DNA of 39,136 bases from Vicinamibacterales bacterium (GTDB taxonomy: Bacteria > Acidobacteriota > Vicinamibacteria > Vicinamibacterales > JAMQPK01): NCBI GenBank assembly GCA_023717525.1, contig JAMQPK010000036.1, forward strand, positions 1-39,136, in the 5' to 3' direction. Position numbers and translations under genes: made by a program. Shown here in pieces: positions 16,859-24,749 of this stretch (positions within the stretch are counted from its first letter, which is position 1; every line of letters begins with the position of its first letter). The notes beneath the pieces were generated by a model. That model saw nothing but the letters and a program-made list of their open reading frames with translations, made no database searches and had not been told where the DNA came from.

Positions 16859-17772
16859 TCGGTGCGACCGTCTACGCCAATGGTCGACTTCACGATGTAT
16901 TGCGGGCGACCTCTGACGTCCTTATATATCCGGATCAAATAGATGCCGAGACCGCCGATGGCCGCCAGTGTCGTCGCCCAGAAGAACGTCAGCGCGGCCG
17001 CCAACGGGCCCGAGAAAATCAACAAGAAGAAAGACCCGCCGATGCCGATGGCCGCCAGGGCAAAGCAGAGATAGACCGGCAGAAACGAGAAGGACGTCAT
17101 CCCGACGACGAACGTTTTCCAGGGGTTCTTGCTGAAGAACGGAAAGTGCGTGCTGCCGGCATTCCGCGCGTCACGCTCGTAGGGCACGAAGACCTGGTTG
17201 AATCCCAGCCAGACGACGAGACCGCGCAGATAAGGATCTGACTCTCGCACCCGCAGGAGCTCGTTGACCGCTGCGCGCGACAGAAGCTTGAAATCGCCGG
17301 CGTCGACGGGCAGCTCGATCGCGGAGCCCGACTGAATCACGCGATAGGCAATGCGCGTGGCCCACATCTTCAACGGGCTTTCGCCTCGTCGTCTGGTTCG
17401 AACGGTGTGAACGACATCTGCGCCCAGCCGCCAGCGGTCGAGCATCGCGGGAATGGTTTCGGGCGGATCCTGCAGGTCGGCATCCATGTAGATCACGGCA
17501 TCGCCGCGAGCGGCGGACATTCCTGCGAGGACACCCTCGGCCACGCCGAAGCGCCGCGACATGTTCACGATCTTCACGCCGGGGTTCTTTTCGCGCTCCT
17601 TCAGCAAGATCGCCAGAGACTGATCCGTCGAGTCGTCGTTCACGAAGACGAGCTCATACCGGACGGACTGTGAGGCGAACATTTTGTCGAGCCGCGCGAC
17701 GAGCGTCGGAATGTTGTCCGCCTCGTTGCGGAACGAGAGCACCACCGACACGAGCGGCTGGGCGGTATCCAT
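16855..17772 (-). CDS. family 2 glycosyltransferase, polyprenyl-phosphate sugar transferase type (DPM1/GtrB-like)
   Basis: The 305-residue product begins with a GT-A domain: PLVSVVLSFRNEADNI, VNDDSTDQS, NMSRRFGVAEGVLAGM and the metal-binding MDADLQDPPE at 96-105. Two transmembrane helices follow (about residues 228-252 and 258-282) and a short basic tail, IYKDVRGRPQYIVKS. This layout is that of DPM1/GtrB/ArnC enzymes, which load a sugar from a nucleotide donor onto undecaprenyl phosphate at the inner membrane. Its likely role here is to make the lipid-linked donor used by the polytopic membrane proteins of the same locus. The start is one base from the upstream SDR stop. The sugar is not predictable from the sequence. 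Confidence 0.9.
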   Translation of the reverse strand: MDTAQPLVSVVLSFRNEADNIPTLVARLDKMFASQSVRYELVFVNDDSTDQSLAILLKEREKNPGVKIVNMSRRFGVAEGVLAGMSAARGDAVIYMDADLQDPPETIPAMLDRWRLGADVVHTVRTRRRGESPLKMWATRIAYRVIQSGSAIELPVDAGDFKLLSRAAVNELLRVRESDPYLRGLVVWLGFNQVFVPYERDARNAGSTHFPFFSKNPWKTFVVGMTSFSFLPVYLCFALAAIGIGGSFFLLIFSGPLAAALTFFWATTLAAIGGLGIYLIRIYKDVRGRPQYIVKSTIGVDGRTE

Positions 17773-17773
17773 G

Positions 17774-18712
17774 TCAGACGTTGGCGTACTTCGAGTTGCG
17801 GATCATGGCGAAACCTTTGAGGAGCTCACGGATGCCGGCGTCGAGCGAGTGCGCGGGCTTGTACCCGGTGCGTTCGATCTTCTCGTTCGACACGATGTAG
17901 TCGCGCTTGTCCGGATCCTTTCCGATGTTCGACTCGTGGATGACGAACGAAGGCACGTGCCGTTGAATGGCCTGGCACAGCTCCAGCTTCGAGAGATTTG
18001 CGTCCGACAGGCCGACGTTGTAGATCTGACCCTTCATCGCATCGAAGTGGTCGATGCCGTGCAGAAAGACGCGAGCCACATCGCGAACGTGGATAAAGTT
18101 CCGCTTGAAATGGCTTTCGAAGAGCACGATGAACCGGTCGGTGACGGCACGATACGTGAAGTCGTTGACGAGCAGATCGAGCCTCATCCGGGGCGACATG
18201 CCGAACACCGTCGCCAGCCGGAAACTAAGCGCCGATGGATGCCGCTCGAGCAGAATGCGCTCCACTTCAACCTTGTCGCGTCCGTAGAGCGACACCGGCC
18301 GAATCGGCGTTTCTTCGGTGCAGAACTTGCCGGCCTCGCCAACGCCGTAGCCGCTGTTGGTGATGGGCAGGAGGACACGCTGCGACGGGCTCAGCAGCGC
18401 GAGCATGTCGACGATGGCCTTCAGATTGGTTGACGTGGCCGCGAGCGGATCGCGATCGCACAGCGGAGCGCCCACCAGCGCCGCCAGGGGAATGATGACG
18501 TCGGCGTCCTTCAGCAGCGGCTTCATGGTGTCGAGCGATCGAACGTCGCCGCGGACGACGGAGAATTCGGGATGGGCGCAGACGGCGTTCAGGCTGTCCT
18601 GCCCGTACATGAAGCTGTCCACGACCGTCACCGTCAACCCTCGATCGAGCAACGCCGGAACAAGGATCGAGCCCAGATAGCCCGCACCGCCGGTCACAAG
18701 CACCTTCGTCAT
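17774..18712 (-). CDS. NAD-dependent nucleotide-sugar epimerase/dehydratase (extended SDR)
   Basis: The 312-residue product starts MTKVLVTGGAGYLGSILVPA with the NAD-binding GGAGYLG at 8-14. It continues with PLAALVGAPLCDRDP, TNSGYGVGEAG and a YGRDK (YxxxK) catalytic pair, then NFIHVRDVARVF and a C-terminal substrate domain. These are the marks of RfbB/GalE-type enzymes acting on nucleotide sugars. I chose ATG 18712, which fits the family N-terminus and follows the DegT-like stop by one base. The open frame extends 42 codons further into that gene without support. Within the operon it would act on the same nucleotide sugar as the DegT-like and Fcl-like enzymes. Exact specificity is unknown. 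Confidence 0.9.
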   Translation of the reverse strand: MTKVLVTGGAGYLGSILVPALLDRGLTVTVVDSFMYGQDSLNAVCAHPEFSVVRGDVRSLDTMKPLLKDADVIIPLAALVGAPLCDRDPLAATSTNLKAIVDMLALLSPSQRVLLPITNSGYGVGEAGKFCTEETPIRPVSLYGRDKVEVERILLERHPSALSFRLATVFGMSPRMRLDLLVNDFTYRAVTDRFIVLFESHFKRNFIHVRDVARVFLHGIDHFDAMKGQIYNVGLSDANLSKLELCQAIQRHVPSFVIHESNIGKDPDKRDYIVSNEKIERTGYKPAHSLDAGIRELLKGFAMIRNSKYANV

Positions 18713-18713
18713 T

Positions 18714-19886
18714 TCAGACCCCGTTGAGTACGGCGCGCAGGTCATCCAGCTCGCGCGTGAGATCGCGCGGATGGTTCCCCACGAAGAACCCGTGATCGTG
18801 GGCGAGCACCGCATTCGCGATGCCGCCGACAATCTCATGGTCGAAGAATCGGATGGCCTGGTGCTTTGGAAAACAGCCCCCGGTAATCATCCGGAATTCG
18901 ATACCGGCCTTGCGCAACGCCTCCATCACGCTGGCCCGGTCGATGCGCAGCTCGGGATTCAGAATCATCGTGAAGCTGAACCAGGAACTGCTTCCGTTCT
19001 CACGCTGGATGATAAACCGCTTGTCGCCCCTGAACAGCTTTACGAAATGAACGGCGTTGGCGCGCCGGATTTCGAGCATCCTGTCGAGTTTCTTGAGTTG
19101 CTCCAGGCCGACGGCCCCGGCAAACTCGAGCGGACGCACGTTGTAGCCGGGAACGACGAACCGGTAGGCCTCGAAAAACGGGTCGTCGTGCCGCCCCGTA
19201 AGCGCACCAACCGTGGAATCGGCCGGCACGTCTCGCGCCCACCCATGATTTCGAATCGCGCGCGCCAGGTGATCGAGCTCGGTGTCGTTCGTCACGAACA
19301 GCCCCCCCTCCATCGTCGAGATGTGATGGGAGTAGAACGTGCTGAACGTGTTGACGTCGCCGAACGTGCCGCACAGCTTGCCACGCAGGCTCGCACCGAG
19401 CGACTCGCAGTTGTCTTCGAACAGAATGAGGCCGCGCGCGTCGCAAAAGTCCCTCATGACGTCGAGCGCGGCCGGGTTGCCGAGGATGCTGACTGCGACC
19501 ACCATCCGCGTTCGGGGCGTCAGCGCGGCGTCGAGCTTCGAGACGTCCATGTTCAGCGTATCCAGCTCGACATCGACAAACCGCAGCTTCAACCCATACT
19601 GCTGCAGAGGATGAAAGGTCGTTGCCCACGAGATGGCTGGCACGATCACTTCGTCGCCGCGCTGGAGCGGACGCTGCGATCGATAGCACAGGGCGGCAAC
19701 AGCGACAAGGTTGGCAGACGAGCCGGAGTTCACCATCACCGCGTGCTTCATGCCGAATCGCTGGGCAAAGGCTTCCTCGAAGCGGCGCACCTCGTCGCCC
19801 ATCGTGAAGCGCCCGCTGCGGACGACGCGATTGATGGCGTCGAGCTCTTCGGGGCCCCAGGTCGTGCTGGACAGTTCGTAAGGCAT
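18714..19886 (-). CDS. DegT/DnrJ/EryC1-family PLP enzyme with His in place of the PLP lysine (ColD-like sugar 3-dehydratase)
   Basis: The 390-residue product has the aspartate-aminotransferase fold of sugar aminotransferases (VNSGSSANLVA, PAISWATTFHP, FEDNCESLG). At the position where aminotransferases carry the PLP-binding lysine (as in YxxKN) it reads TFSTFYSHHISTMEGG, with His187-His188. Replacement by His is the hallmark of the ColD and E1/RfbH 3-dehydratases, which remove the C3 hydroxyl of a 4-keto-6-deoxy sugar. ColD is about 388 residues with a catalytic His reported at 188, matching length and position. RfbH is longer and carries an iron-sulphur cluster, so ColD is the nearer model. 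It overlaps the E1 beta stop by one base (TGATG) and precedes the SDR by one base. Product prediction: a 3,6-dideoxy-4-keto nucleotide sugar. Confidence 0.88.
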   Translation of the reverse strand: MPYELSSTTWGPEELDAINRVVRSGRFTMGDEVRRFEEAFAQRFGMKHAVMVNSGSSANLVAVAALCYRSQRPLQRGDEVIVPAISWATTFHPLQQYGLKLRFVDVELDTLNMDVSKLDAALTPRTRMVVAVSILGNPAALDVMRDFCDARGLILFEDNCESLGASLRGKLCGTFGDVNTFSTFYSHHISTMEGGLFVTNDTELDHLARAIRNHGWARDVPADSTVGALTGRHDDPFFEAYRFVVPGYNVRPLEFAGAVGLEQLKKLDRMLEIRRANAVHFVKLFRGDKRFIIQRENGSSSWFSFTMILNPELRIDRASVMEALRKAGIEFRMITGGCFPKHQAIRFFDHEIVGGIANAVLAHDHGFFVGNHPRDLTRELDDLRAVLNGV

Positions 19887-20923
19887 CAGGAACGAACGAG
19901 GCCACGGACGGCGCTCGCAATGCGGGCGGCGTCGGGATAGTAGAACTGCTCGAGCGTGAATCCCGCAGGAGCCGGCACGTCAGGAAGACCGATGCGCACG
20001 ACCGGAGCCTTGAGATCCGGGAAGCCCTTTTCAGCGGCGAGACAGCCGATTTCTGCGCAGAGCCCGCCTTTCATCCACGCCGTGTCGACGACGACGAGGC
20101 GACCCGTGTTGTGAAGCGATTCGAGCACGATCTGTTCATCGATCGGCTTGACGGTCCGCAGGTCGATGACGTCGGCCTCGATGCCTTCGCCGGCAAGTTG
20201 AGTTGCGGCCTGCATGCCGAGCTCAATCGCATGCGATGCGCCGACGATGGTCACGTCTCCACCCCGGCGCCGGTAGATGCCTTTTCCGATGGGCACCCGA
20301 TAGAAGCCCTCGGGAACGACGCCGTCCTTCTTCATCAGCCAGCGGTGTTCGAAGAGGCACACAGGATTGTTGTCGAGGATCGCCGACAGCAGGAGGCCTT
20401 TTGCGTCGTACGGCGTGCTTGGCATCACGATCTTCAGTCCGGGGACGCCGAGGAGCATGCCGTGAATCGCCTGGGAGTGTTGTGCGCCCGAGCCCCAGCC
20501 GCGGCCTATCGCCGCCCACACCACCATCGGCACCGTGGTCTGGCCGTTGTCCATGAAGTGAAACTTGGCGGCGTGCGTGACGAGCTGATTGAACGCAAGC
20601 AGCACGAAATCCGGCCGGTTGTGCATGTAGACCGGGCGCATGCCGTTCATCGCGGCGCCGGCCGACACGCCCATCATCGCCTCTTCCGAAAGGGGCGTGT
20701 CGAAGACACGATGGGAACCGAACTTGCTCTGCAGTCCCTTCGTCGTCCCGAACATGGCCGTCGGGTCGTCGACGCCCTGACCGAGGACGAACACCTCAGG
20801 ATCGCTGTCGAGCGCCAGCGCAAGGGCCTCGTTCACGGCCTGCACGTACGAGACCACGCGGCCTTCACTCGGATCGGGCTTGTCGTAGACGAGCGAGTTG
20901 ACGAGGCCTTCATCCCACGGCAT
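19886..20923 (-). CDS. TPP-dependent 2-oxoacid dehydrogenase E1 beta-like subunit
   Basis: The 345-residue product matches the E1 beta chain of pyruvate, acetoin and branched-chain dehydrogenases: VNEALALALDSDPEVFVLGQG, FDTPLSEEAMMGVSAGAAMNGMRP (conserved Glu80, which should activate TPP), WGSGAQHSQAIHG, VMPSTPYDAKG and VIDLRTVKPID. It pairs with the E1 alpha gene 5 bp upstream. No E2 acyltransferase or E3 dihydrolipoamide dehydrogenase is encoded nearby, and all neighbours are sugar genes. It is therefore more likely part of a biosynthetic ketol- or acyl-transfer enzyme, as recalled for AviB1/AviB2 in avilamycin synthesis, than of a classical dehydrogenase complex. That role is inference. 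Confidence 0.9.
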   Translation of the reverse strand: MPWDEGLVNSLVYDKPDPSEGRVVSYVQAVNEALALALDSDPEVFVLGQGVDDPTAMFGTTKGLQSKFGSHRVFDTPLSEEAMMGVSAGAAMNGMRPVYMHNRPDFVLLAFNQLVTHAAKFHFMDNGQTTVPMVVWAAIGRGWGSGAQHSQAIHGMLLGVPGLKIVMPSTPYDAKGLLLSAILDNNPVCLFEHRWLMKKDGVVPEGFYRVPIGKGIYRRRGGDVTIVGASHAIELGMQAATQLAGEGIEADVIDLRTVKPIDEQIVLESLHNTGRLVVVDTAWMKGGLCAEIGCLAAEKGFPDLKAPVVRIGLPDVPAPAGFTLEQFYYPDAARIASAVRGLVRS

Positions 20924-20928
20924 CTGTT

Positions 20929-21963
20929 TCAGTCTGCGTAAACATGTCTATACAGGTCGGCCTCGGTCGGGTTCGGGCTGGCGAGGGCATGCTCGAACGC
21001 CCCGGCGATCTCTGACGCGATCTCGGCCTCCATGTGCATGACCGATGCGTCAGTCAGCTGAGCAGTCCGCGCGAGGAACTGCCGGAACAGGAGAAGCGGG
21101 TCGACGGCTTCCCACGCGGCGCGTTCGGCGACATCACGGTAGCCCGTCTTGCTGTCGTCGCCGGCGCCGCCATGAGCCCGAAATCGGTAGACGGGCACCT
21201 CGATGAAGGTGGGACCACGACCGGCACGCGCATGAGCCACTGCCTTCGACACCGTGTCGCGCACGGCCAGCACATTCACGCCATCGACGCTCAGGGCCGG
21301 CATTCTGTGCGACTCCGCCCACGCACGGATATCGCGGGCCGGCTGCCGCGTCGCAAGCGGAGATTGAACCGAGTAGAAGTTGTTTTCGCAGAAGAAAACG
21401 ATGGGCACCTTCTTCAGCGCGGAGAAGTTCAGGCTCTCGGCCATCACGCCTTCCTCCGTCGTCGCATCGCCGATGAAGACAACGACGACGCGATCTTCGC
21501 GCTTCATCTGTATCGCCAACGCCGCTCCGACGGCGATAGGCACGACGCCGCCAACGATCGCCGACGTGCCGGCCATGCCCACGGCCTTGTCGATCAGGTG
21601 CATCGAGCCGCCGCGCGAGCCGACGCACCCGTTGATTCGGCAGTGCATCTCGGACAGCATCATCTTCAGATCGCCGCCCTTCGCGAGGTACGCGCCGTGC
21701 GTGCGATGGCTCGAGTACACGAGGTCGGACAGCCGCAGCGCAGAGCAGCATCCGACGGCCGCCGCTTCCTGGCCGATCACCAGGTGAATCGGCGTCTTCA
21801 TCTGGTCCTGGTGATAGCGACGCTCGATCTCCTCTTCGATGAGGCGGATTCGCAGCATCGCTCGATAGAGGCCGACCAGGGCGTCTGGAGCGTGAGCGCC
21901 GGCAAAGACGTCGAACCCTTGATCGCCCTGACCCTTATATGGGTAGCGAATGTTAGAGGCCAT
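20929..21963 (-). CDS. TPP-dependent 2-oxoacid dehydrogenase E1 alpha-like subunit
   Basis: The 344-residue product matches E1 alpha chains: LYRAMLRIRLIEEEIERRY, IGQEAAAVG, SSHRTHGAYLAKGGDL and GSRGGSMHLID. The TPP/Mg site is GDATTEEGVMAESLNFSA (from 165) with FFCENN at 191-195. The usual GDG is GDA here. Near the end, YRFRAHGGAGDDSKTGYR corresponds to the RxxGHSxxD loop of dehydrogenases but with the HS replaced. This region lies near the E2/lipoyl side in true complexes, so the change fits an enzyme that does not serve a lipoyl partner. I chose ATG 21963, which overlaps the kinase stop by 11 bp. The longer frame reading into the kinase gene is spurious. Confidence 0.9.
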   Translation of the reverse strand: MASNIRYPYKGQGDQGFDVFAGAHAPDALVGLYRAMLRIRLIEEEIERRYHQDQMKTPIHLVIGQEAAAVGCCSALRLSDLVYSSHRTHGAYLAKGGDLKMMLSEMHCRINGCVGSRGGSMHLIDKAVGMAGTSAIVGGVVPIAVGAALAIQMKREDRVVVVFIGDATTEEGVMAESLNFSALKKVPIVFFCENNFYSVQSPLATRQPARDIRAWAESHRMPALSVDGVNVLAVRDTVSKAVAHARAGRGPTFIEVPVYRFRAHGGAGDDSKTGYRDVAERAAWEAVDPLLLFRQFLARTAQLTDASVMHMEAEIASEIAGAFEHALASPNPTEADLYRHVYAD

Positions 21964-22948
21964 CAGGTTGATAGAGCACAATACGGCTTCCGGAATTCTC
22001 GAACTTGAACGGAACGCTGATAAGGTTGCCAACCGCCGCCCGCACCTGGGCGTGATCTTCGGGCCTGACGAACAGCAGCATGAATCCGCCACCGCCGGCG
22101 CCGAGAAGCTTGCCGCCAATCGCGCCCGCGTGAATAGCGGTGTCGAGCAATGCGTCCACGGTCGTATTCGAGACGCGATCCGACAGTGAGCGTTTCAGCG
22201 TCCACGCCTGCCGGAGCAGGCGGCCGAACTCGATGATATCGGTCGTGGGTGACGACAGAATCTCGATCGCATGCTCCACCATCTGTTGCATCGTTTGCAT
22301 CTCGGCGGATCTGCTGTTCAGCGTGCCGGCAAATGACTCGGCCACTTCCGCGGCAGTCCGCGAAATGCCCGTGAACACGAGGAACAGATGGTGCTGCAGC
22401 GCCTCGAGCCGGGCGGGCGGAAGCACGATCGGCCGCACGCTGTACGTTCCGTTCTGAGCAATCGTAATGTGATTGAACCCGCCGAACGCCGCCGACACCT
22501 GGTCCTGCAACCCCACGCGTTCGCGCAGCACGCACTGTTCCACGTGAATGGCCGAACTGGCGAGAGCGTCCTTCGACACGTGATGGCCCTGCAGCGCGTG
22601 CACGGAATTGATTAAACCGACGGTGAACGCCGAGCTCGAACCGAGGCCCGATCGCGCAGGCAAGTCGCCGTCGTGATGAATCTCGAGACCCCGCTCGACT
22701 TTCATCCACTCGAGGACGCCGCGAACCGCCGGATGCTGAATTTCACGAATCTCGCTGACGTTCTCGACAAGGGAGTAGACCACGCGGAACTTGTGATCGA
22801 AGAACGGCGGCAGCTCGCGCACGCTGAGGTAGCAGTACTTGTCGATCGTCGTCGCCAGGACGGCGCCGCCGTGATGGGCGTACCACTCTGGATAGTCGGT
22901 GCCGCCGCCAAAGAAGGAAATGCGGAACGGCGTGCGCGAAATGATCAT
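21953..22948 (-). CDS. GHMP-family sugar kinase (HddA-like)
   Basis: The 331-residue product starts MIISRTPFRISFFGGGTDYP, the typical N-terminus of the D-glycero-D-manno-heptose-7-phosphate kinase (HddA) and related anomeric sugar kinases. The ATP loop is GDLPARSGLGSSSAFTVG (GLGSSSA at 101-107). The third GHMP motif is GAIGGKLLGAGGGGFMLLF. The family phosphorylates the anomeric or side-chain hydroxyl before nucleotidyl transfer, so it is expected to prepare the sugar for a GDP donor. No matching nucleotidyltransferase or isomerase is in the window, so heptose versus hexose cannot be decided. The open frame extends 53 codons upstream into the membrane-protein gene, but family alignment supports ATG 22948. 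The ribosome binding site is weak. Confidence 0.88.
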   Translation of the reverse strand: MIISRTPFRISFFGGGTDYPEWYAHHGGAVLATTIDKYCYLSVRELPPFFDHKFRVVYSLVENVSEIREIQHPAVRGVLEWMKVERGLEIHHDGDLPARSGLGSSSAFTVGLINSVHALQGHHVSKDALASSAIHVEQCVLRERVGLQDQVSAAFGGFNHITIAQNGTYSVRPIVLPPARLEALQHHLFLVFTGISRTAAEVAESFAGTLNSRSAEMQTMQQMVEHAIEILSSPTTDIIEFGRLLRQAWTLKRSLSDRVSNTTVDALLDTAIHAGAIGGKLLGAGGGGFMLLFVRPEDHAQVRAAVGNLISVPFKFENSGSRIVLYQPDGL

Positions 22949-22965
22949 CTGCTGCCGAAAGAATA

Positions 22966-24696
22966 TCAGGGAATCTGATACAGCACGAAACGGCGGCTGT
23001 GCGCGGCAACCGGGAGGTGGAGCGTCCAGTCTGGATATGTCAGCACCTGCGTGACGCCGAAGGCACGCTTGATGTCCTGCCACTTTCCGGGCGGATATGC
23101 CTCCCACACCTGGCGATTCGCCTCGGGCGGAATTCTGCCGGCGCCGCGCGCTTCCTCAGGCGGGTTAAGGAGATCGATGCCGTACACCTCTCGGAGAATC
23201 CGCGCCATTCCGGGCCCGCCTTCGAGCGAGTAGAGCAGGCCGTCGAGCCCGCCGCCATCGAGGAGCACCGGCCGCCGCGTGCGCAACTGAATCAGATGAA
23301 GATCCCCGGCGGTCAGCAGCAGGCCCTGGCCGGCAGCGACTTCGCCGAAGAACACATCGTTTGTCCGGTCGTGAAAAATCTGCGGCGCCGGCGTTGAGAA
23401 CGCCAGCGTCAGCAGCACGGCTCCGACCAGCAAGGTCACTGATGCCATCCGCACGACCGATGTCGACCTGGTGGTGCTCCAGCCGTGCCATTTCGTCCAT
23501 CCCGTGCAGGCGACCAGGCCAATCGTCATTGCGGCGACGACGAGCAGGGGACGCACGGGGCTTTGATAAAAGACGCCGTGCCTCTGCAGCCAATCCCAGA
23601 GCATGCTGTGATTGCCCAGCACGAGGCCGCAGATGAGCCCAAGCAGGAGGATCTGATTCCAGAAGCTCTGGCGATAGCATCCGAGCAGGGCCAGGACGAG
23701 CGCGACAAACGTCATCGCGTTGTAGTTCAGCACCCGTCCGGGCATCAGCACGAGCAGCAAGACCGGGAGCTTCTCCGGCGGCACCCACGAGATGAACACG
23801 AGCGCCACGCTCGTGAGCGCGGACACGATCGTGACCCTCAGCAGGAACAGTGAGGGCCGTGGCAGATCCGACCGGAACGCGATCAACCAGATGGACGCCA
23901 GGGCGAGGGCGGCGACATTCAGAATGACGCCGGTGCTGTTGAATCCGACGGGCCGGCGATGGCCGTCCCAGAACGTAATGAATGCTGCAATTTCGCGGGT
24001 AGAGAATTCGCCTGCAGCCGGAGGCGCGTGGTAGATGAACGCGAGCTGCACGATCAAGCTGGCAGCCGTCACGACGGCGCCGATCGAAAACCAGATCAGC
24101 GCGGGCCGGAGATCGATGCGCGATCGAGAAAAATCCCACGCGAACGCGAACACGGCGATCGCGCAGGTCCACGCGCCCAGTGACGGATGAACGGCAGGCG
24201 CCAGCCCGAGCAGGAACCCTCCAGAACGGTACCAGCCGGCGCCAATCAGCGAGACGGCGAGGACACAGAACGACAGGCCGAGAATGCCGTAGGTGTTCTC
24301 ATTGCCCAGGAGAAACACTCCGTATATCGCGCCGTACTCCGCCGAGCGCGTCACGAAAATCAAGACGGCGGCGCCAATCGCCAGGAGGGCATCGCGACTG
24401 AACGCGTAGATGAACATCGACAGCGCCTGAAACGTCACCGTCCCGAGCAACCCGCTGATGAGGAGCGACAGTCGAATCTCCGAGACGCCGGCCCAGAGCA
24501 GCGGCGCACAGAGTTGATGAAGGATGGTCCAGAGTTTGGTGTGATAAATAAAAAACGGATTGCCGTCCGGGTACTGCACCAGCCCGGCGACCACTTGCGA
24601 GGTTTCGACGGCGACCTGCCAATCGGGAAACCCGATCATGCCGATGCGGAATCCGATGATTCCGCTGACGATAAGCACCCATCGCGCGCGCGTCAC
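22966..24696 (-). CDS. polytopic membrane protein, possible GT-C-type transferase (paralogue of 24750-26552)
   Basis: The 576-residue product has about a dozen hydrophobic helices up to about residue 440, then a soluble C-terminal domain (DRTNDVFFGEVAAGQG, LIQLRTRRPVLLDGGGLDG, TQVLTYPDW). The first loop after helix 1 is conserved with its paralogue (VVAGLVQYP, NPF, YHTKLW) and is rich in acidic and aromatic residues. GT-C glycosyltransferases place catalytic acidic residues in that loop. I do not recognise a named family. It is the first gene of the sugar operon and starts with GTG at 24696. The probable role is transfer of a polyprenyl-linked sugar at the periplasmic face, or export, by context. 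The end RRFVLYQIP is nearly the same as the paralogue's RLYRIP. Confidence 0.8.
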   Translation of the reverse strand: MTRARWVLIVSGIIGFRIGMIGFPDWQVAVETSQVVAGLVQYPDGNPFFIYHTKLWTILHQLCAPLLWAGVSEIRLSLLISGLLGTVTFQALSMFIYAFSRDALLAIGAAVLIFVTRSAEYGAIYGVFLLGNENTYGILGLSFCVLAVSLIGAGWYRSGGFLLGLAPAVHPSLGAWTCAIAVFAFAWDFSRSRIDLRPALIWFSIGAVVTAASLIVQLAFIYHAPPAAGEFSTREIAAFITFWDGHRRPVGFNSTGVILNVAALALASIWLIAFRSDLPRPSLFLLRVTIVSALTSVALVFISWVPPEKLPVLLLVLMPGRVLNYNAMTFVALVLALLGCYRQSFWNQILLLGLICGLVLGNHSMLWDWLQRHGVFYQSPVRPLLVVAAMTIGLVACTGWTKWHGWSTTRSTSVVRMASVTLLVGAVLLTLAFSTPAPQIFHDRTNDVFFGEVAAGQGLLLTAGDLHLIQLRTRRPVLLDGGGLDGLLYSLEGGPGMARILREVYGIDLLNPPEEARGAGRIPPEANRQVWEAYPPGKWQDIKRAFGVTQVLTYPDWTLHLPVAAHSRRFVLYQIP

Positions 24697-24749
24697 GCGG
24701 CGATTATGAATCGGTTTGCCGTGGTTTGACGCATCCGTTGGTTGCTGGT

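Noticed and set aside
15788-16942. 384-codon open frame on the plus strand
   Set aside because: It is antisense to the radical SAM gene, whose motifs are intact. High GC gives long antisense open frames; no recognisable domain.
18771-19940. 389-codon open frame on the plus strand
   Set aside because: Lies opposite the DegT-like gene and has no domain; the coding signal belongs to the minus strand.
21034-22008. 324-codon plus-strand frame
   Set aside because: Antisense to E1 alpha, which has all family motifs.
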